This document shows positions 60,359-64,000 of a stretch of 64,000 nt of DNA, piece by piece (within the stretch, counting starts at the first letter, position 1; each line of letters opens with the position of its first letter). Origin of the DNA: Algibacter marinivivus (GTDB lineage: Bacteria; Bacteroidota; Bacteroidia; Flavobacteriales; Flavobacteriaceae). The notes beneath the pieces were generated by a model. The model saw only the letters and a program-made list of their open reading frames with translations, searched no databases and had not been told where the DNA came from. The position numbers were made by a program, and so were the translations under genes. The stretch covers positions 186,001 through 250,000 of the forward strand of contig NZ_QFRI01000002.1 of the NCBI RefSeq assembly GCF_003143755.1. The letters run 5' to 3'.

Positions 60359-62128
60359 TTATTTAATCTCCGTACTAAAAGGAAATAATAACTGGACACC
60401 TTTTTTCTGAGACATCGCTTTTATTTCTTTTAATATTTTATAATTCTCTACACCTAACTCCTCTATTAAAATAGTCTCTTTAGTTTTTGAATTATTCAAA
60501 AATTGATTAATTAAAGCTTTTGTTAAATCATCTTCTTCAAAAATAGGAAATTCTCTTATGGAATACTCTTCAATCTCTGCGGCTTCAGCTGCATATTTTA
60601 GCGCTAAATCTAAACCTCCTAATTCATCAACCAAACCAATCTTTACAGCATCAGCCCCAGTCCATACACGACCTTGAGCAATGTCTTCTACTTGTTCTCT
60701 TGTTAACTTTCTACCTTGAGAAACACGTGTAGAAAACAACTCATAAATATCTAAAATACCTTCCTTAATATATTTACGTTGTCTATCATTTAAAGGCTCA
60801 AAAAAACTATAGGTAACTGCGTTTTGATTTGTAACCACTTGTTCTGCATTGACCCCCATATTATCTGCAAATTCTTTTCCATTTGGTAGCATTCCGAACA
60901 CCCCAATGCTCCCAGTAATTGTAGTAGGTTCAGCTATAATTTTATCAGCATTTGAAGCAATATAATACCCACCAGAAGCTGCTAAATCTCCCATAGAAAC
61001 AATTACGGGTTTTACTTTTTTTGTTAATTCAATTTCTCGCCAAATTAACTCACTAGCCAAAGCACTTCCTCCAGGGGAATTTATTCTTAAAACAACGGCT
61101 TTAATTTTATCATCATTTCGTGCTTTTTGCAATGATTTATTCATACTACCTTGCCCCACGGTATTCTCATCTCCTTCTCCATAAATAATATCGCCTTCGG
61201 CATATATTACTGCTATTCTATCTTTCTTGAAACTGCCAATTTTTTTCGCCGCATATTCTGAGTAATCTGCTATTTTAACAGTATTCAAATCTTTTTTAGA
61301 ATCTACACCAATAGCGTGTTTCATACCACCAACATACTCATCATGGTACCCCACTTTATCAATTAAATTAGAGTTAAAGGCTAAATCTGGTGTTCTACCT
61401 AATAAACTATCTGCAATAACATTCAACTTATCTAAAGGGATGGTTCTACTTTTAGATATATCTTGCTTCATTTCATTCCAAAGCGAATTTAAATACACCG
61501 AAATTTGCTCCCTATTATTGTCACTCATTTCATTATCTATAAAAGGTTCCACAGCACTTTTGTACTTTCCTAACCTTATGACTTCCATTTTTAAACCCGT
61601 TTTTTCTTGAAAATCTTTAAAATACAGACGCTCTGAATACAAGCCTTTAAACTCCATCATACCCACCGGATTTAAATAAATAGTATCAGCCACAGAACTT
61701 AAATAGTAATCTTTCTGAGTATAAATATCGCCGTATGCAACAACAAACTTACCAGACTCTTTAAACTTTAGTAATGCACCTCTTAAAGCCTTGGTTTGAG
61801 ATAAACCGGCATTTATAAAATTATTATCAATTGAAATCCCTTTTATTTTACTATCTGAAGCCGCATAATGTATAGCATCAATAATATTGAATAAGCCATT
61901 CTTTTTATTTTCATTTAAAAATGGATAATCTGAAAATTCTGTTTTACCCGCATAATCTTTTATTGGAAAATCTAGAGTCAATTCTAAAACAGAATTAGAT
62001 TTCACATTAACTACTTCATCTGAATCTGACCCTAGTAATGCACCAAGAAAAATTAATCCAAAAAAACAAATAATTAGGAATACAAAAATCCCTATAACGG
62101 TTGAGAATACTCGTTTTATAAAACTCAT
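60359..62128 (-). CDS. sppA: signal peptide peptidase SppA, 67K type
   Basis: A 589-residue inner-membrane serine protease that degrades cleaved signal peptides. One N-terminal transmembrane helix (about residues 8-32) anchors two tandem ClpP-like domains. Catalytic Lys190 is in GKYKSAVEP of the first domain, and catalytic Ser385 is in GDLAASGGYY of the second, the arrangement of E. coli SppA (Lys209, Ser409). It is 47 bases behind menE on the same strand and ends in a strong terminator, so it may be the last gene of a CPBP, menE, sppA unit. Confidence 0.96.
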   Translation of the reverse strand: MSFIKRVFSTVIGIFVFLIICFFGLIFLGALLGSDSDEVVNVKSNSVLELTLDFPIKDYAGKTEFSDYPFLNENKKNGLFNIIDAIHYAASDSKIKGISIDNNFINAGLSQTKALRGALLKFKESGKFVVAYGDIYTQKDYYLSSVADTIYLNPVGMMEFKGLYSERLYFKDFQEKTGLKMEVIRLGKYKSAVEPFIDNEMSDNNREQISVYLNSLWNEMKQDISKSRTIPLDKLNVIADSLLGRTPDLAFNSNLIDKVGYHDEYVGGMKHAIGVDSKKDLNTVKIADYSEYAAKKIGSFKKDRIAVIYAEGDIIYGEGDENTVGQGSMNKSLQKARNDDKIKAVVLRINSPGGSALASELIWREIELTKKVKPVIVSMGDLAASGGYYIASNADKIIAEPTTITGSIGVFGMLPNGKEFADNMGVNAEQVVTNQNAVTYSFFEPLNDRQRKYIKEGILDIYELFSTRVSQGRKLTREQVEDIAQGRVWTGADAVKIGLVDELGGLDLALKYAAEAAEIEEYSIREFPIFEEDDLTKALINQFLNNSKTKETILIEELGVENYKILKEIKAMSQKKGVQLLFPFSTEIK

Positions 62129-62175
62129 AATATATTTTTTAATCTGTGTTGAAAATTAAGAGAATGTTGCATTAT

Positions 62176-63246
62176 TTAAGTAAGATTAAGCGCATCTAAG
62201 GTGTTTTTACGATGAATTTTACCCGAAGATGTCTCTTTAAACTTTGATATTGCATAAACCGCTTTAGGTTTTTCGTATTTATTTAAGCATTCAAAAATTG
62301 CTTCATCAATATTCTTTTCTTCGCCTTCTAAAACCAAAATTAATTTTTCACCCAAAGCATCATCTTCTTCAGAGGCAATAAAAAATTCACCTGCAATTTT
62401 ATCTTGTAGTTTACTTTCAATTTGTTCTGGAAACAACTTAATACCTCCTGAATTAACAACATTATCAAAGCGTCCTAACCACTCAAAACTAGAATCTGAT
62501 ATAATATTTACAATATCATTTGTTACTATTTTTTTGTCTGATAAATTTGGCGCGTCAATAACCAAGCATCCTCTATCATCTTGAGATACTTTTATTTCTG
62601 GAAGTGTTGTGAAAAAATGATCTGCATCACCTGAAAAATTATTTAATTTTTTAACAGCGATATGAGAAACCGTTTCTGTCATTCCATAAGTTTCGTAAAT
62701 ATTAGGCTTTTTATCTTTTATTAATTCAATAATAGCCTTAGATACACGACCTCCACCAACTATAACCGTCTTAATCTTCTTCAAGTATTTAGCAAAATTC
62801 TTAAGTTGCATTGGTGTAAACGCAGAAAAAACATAATCCTTTTCATAATCAATTAAAGGTAATGCAGCAGGCTCAACCATATCTAACTCTAAACCCAAAA
62901 CGATAGCTCTTACAATCATCATTTTACCCGCAATAAAGTTTGCAGGTAAGCAGTGTAAAACTTTATCACCTGGTTTTAAATTAAAAAAATCTCCAGTAGC
63001 AATGGCAGAATTTACCATAGCTTGTTTTTTAATTTTTATTTTTTTAGGCTTACCAGTAGATCCAGATGTTTTTACAATTACATAGTCTTTATCATCTAAC
63101 CAATCTAATAAAAAGTTTCCGAGTTCTTGTTGATAAGGTAATCCCTCTTTAACATAGCTATAAGCAACCTCCATGAGGTCTTCGTGATTATAACTTAAAT
63201 TATCAAGTTTAAACCTTAAGTGTACATTAGTATAATTAGGAATCAT
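62176..63246 (-). CDS. menE: o-succinylbenzoate-CoA ligase-like AMP-binding enzyme (MenE)
   Basis: A 356-residue compact ANL-superfamily ligase that would activate o-succinylbenzoate to its CoA ester in menaquinone synthesis. The ATP loop is VKTSGSTGKPKKIK (residues 58-71), the A5 motif is YETYGMTETVSHIA, the hinge is around WLGRFDNVVNSGGIKLFPEQIE, and the C-terminal catalytic lysine is in KETSSGKIHRK. It is shorter than E. coli MenE (451), as is common in Bacteroidota. There are no other men genes in view. A CPBP protease gene ends three bases before it on the same strand. Confidence 0.9.
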   Translation of the reverse strand: MIPNYTNVHLRFKLDNLSYNHEDLMEVAYSYVKEGLPYQQELGNFLLDWLDDKDYVIVKTSGSTGKPKKIKIKKQAMVNSAIATGDFFNLKPGDKVLHCLPANFIAGKMMIVRAIVLGLELDMVEPAALPLIDYEKDYVFSAFTPMQLKNFAKYLKKIKTVIVGGGRVSKAIIELIKDKKPNIYETYGMTETVSHIAVKKLNNFSGDADHFFTTLPEIKVSQDDRGCLVIDAPNLSDKKIVTNDIVNIISDSSFEWLGRFDNVVNSGGIKLFPEQIESKLQDKIAGEFFIASEEDDALGEKLILVLEGEEKNIDEAIFECLNKYEKPKAVYAISKFKETSSGKIHRKNTLDALNLT

Positions 63247-63249
63247 ATT

Positions 63250-64000
63250 TTAATCTAAAACTTTATAATCCTCTTTAGGAGGCTCAATTACCTCCCCAAA
63301 AAGCTTGTCTTTCCAATTTGTCCAATTATATTTTTTTGAAAGTATAAAAAGAAGAATAGGAAACACAACAAAAACTGGAACGAATATTTCCATAAGTCCC
63401 ATCTCAGTTGGGTCAGACAAATCTTTTAATATAGAATCTGTTTGAAAAGCTGTCCAATCAGCAGTTACCAAAAGTGCTGTAAATAAATTATTAGCCGCAT
63501 GAAAACCTAAAGCAAGTTCTAAACCATCGTCCATAAGTGTCATGATTCCTAAAAACAATCCTGTTCCTATATAATAAACCATAATAACTGGACCTAATTT
63601 ATCTACTTCAGGGTTAGCAATATGCATCAAACCAAAGCCAACTGATGTAATTAATAGTGGTAACCACTTATTCTTAAAAATTACTCCAAAACCTTGCATT
63701 AAATAGCCTCTAAAAAAGTATTCTTCAAAACTAGTTTGTAATGGAATTAAAAGAATAGCTATAACCGCAAGAATTAGAAAAGGTTCTAGTTTGAAATTTA
63801 ATTGATAATCATCTGGACTCATATAATAATCTAACAATACAAAACCACTAGAAACGATACCCCACAAAATGAATATAAACCAAAATCGCTTCCAATCGAT
63901 TTTCTTTCTTGCCGTAGTTAAGCTAGTTATTGATTGTTTGTGCAATGTTTTAGAGGTTACAAAAACACCAATCAATCCAAAAACAAACGATAATAACATA
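63250..64000 (-). CDS. CPBP-family intramembrane glutamic endopeptidase, 5' end outside window
   Basis: At least 249 residues of a multi-TM protein, cut by the right edge, with the reading frame open there. The three family motifs are visible: SFEEYFFRGYL (catalytic Glu-Glu and Arg), GFGLMHIAN (histidine) and GFHAANNLF (His, Asn). These place it in the CPBP (type II CAAX prenyl endopeptidase-like, Abi) family. In bacteria such proteins act in membrane proteolysis or immunity to bacteriocins; the substrate is unknown. The short soluble tail ends EPPKEDYKVLD. It overlaps the menE transcript, 3 bases upstream. Confidence 0.9.
   Translation of the reverse strand, partial: MLLSFVFGLIGVFVTSKTLHKQSITSLTTARKKIDWKRFWFIFILWGIVSSGFVLLDYYMSPDDYQLNFKLEPFLILAVIAILLIPLQTSFEEYFFRGYLMQGFGVIFKNKWLPLLITSVGFGLMHIANPEVDKLGPVIMVYYIGTGLFLGIMTLMDDGLELALGFHAANNLFTALLVTADWTAFQTDSILKDLSDPTEMGLMEIFVPVFVVFPILLFILSKKYNWTNWKDKLFGEVIEPPKEDYKVLD

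Noticed and set aside
1-64000. tRNA, rRNA, riboswitch, prophage or insertion sequence
   Set aside because: I found no cloverleaf-like sequence, ribosomal segment, known aptamer or transposase; short hairpins present are explained as terminators, operators or dispersed repeats.

Overview
The window is about one-third GC and densely coded. Its gene families and promoters point to a member of Bacteroidota, family Flavobacteriaceae, probably marine. The evidence is a set of family-typical genes (DUF4834, DUF3667, DUF6638-like and CAL67264-type proteins, a TonB-dependent outer-membrane protein with an N-terminal carboxypeptidase-like domain, a YfhO/glycosyltransferase/flippase cluster), many promoters with the -7 box TAnnTTTG, and an almost complete lack of Shine-Dalgarno sequences. 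I see no tRNA, rRNA, CRISPR array, complete insertion sequence or prophage. No gene-free stretch exceeds 300 bases. Genus-level placement is not possible from the sequence alone.

Layout. 1-9 kb: an MBL-fold hydrolase cut by the left edge, a large conserved unknown protein, peroxiredoxin Bcp, endonuclease III, an ECF sigma factor with a previously unlisted 48-residue gene behind it, UvrA, and small envelope proteins. 9.4-12.4 kb: two secreted paralogues, each with a sigma-54-like promoter, flanking an outer-membrane barrel gene. 12.4-18 kb: a minus-strand envelope-polysaccharide operon (DUF4834, YfhO, glycosyltransferase, flippase). 18-23 kb: an outer-membrane protein, a GNAT-like protein, and an alpha-oxoamine synthase next to a cysteine-synthase-like enzyme, which together look like a capnine (sulfonolipid) locus. 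23-36.8 kb: oligopeptidase B, YbaB, a lipoprotein with a possible internal thioester, threonine aldolase, an orphan CapK-like ligase, prfB with its programmed frameshift followed by HAD and ArsC-family genes, a TonB-dependent receptor, 1-Cys peroxiredoxin and fumarase. 37-43.2 kb: a Crp-type regulator with an amino-acid racemase, two histidine-degradation genes (hutI, hutG) and a MarR-GNAT fusion. 43.2-52 kb: seven minus-strand genes centred on a classic-clade AAA ATPase and a long coiled-coil protein; this is the least understood and most interesting block. 52.5-57.8 kb: EttA, a small membrane protein, two pirins, and a MarR-controlled DoxX/flavin-reductase/MarR operon with matching palindromic operators. 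57.9-64 kb: acyl-CoA carboxylase beta subunit, a degenerate vWA-like protein, SppA, MenE and a CPBP protease cut by the right edge.

How the genes work together. Several blocks serve the envelope: polysaccharide export, sulfonolipid synthesis, outer-membrane barrels and SppA. Others serve redox and electrophile stress: Bcp, 1-Cys peroxiredoxin, the ArsC-family protein, and the MarR/DoxX/FMN-reductase/pirin regulon. Convergent genes are commonly separated by long bidirectional hairpin terminators that overlap stop codons. Dispersed palindromic repeats gather in the intergenic gaps between 49 and 56.5 kb.
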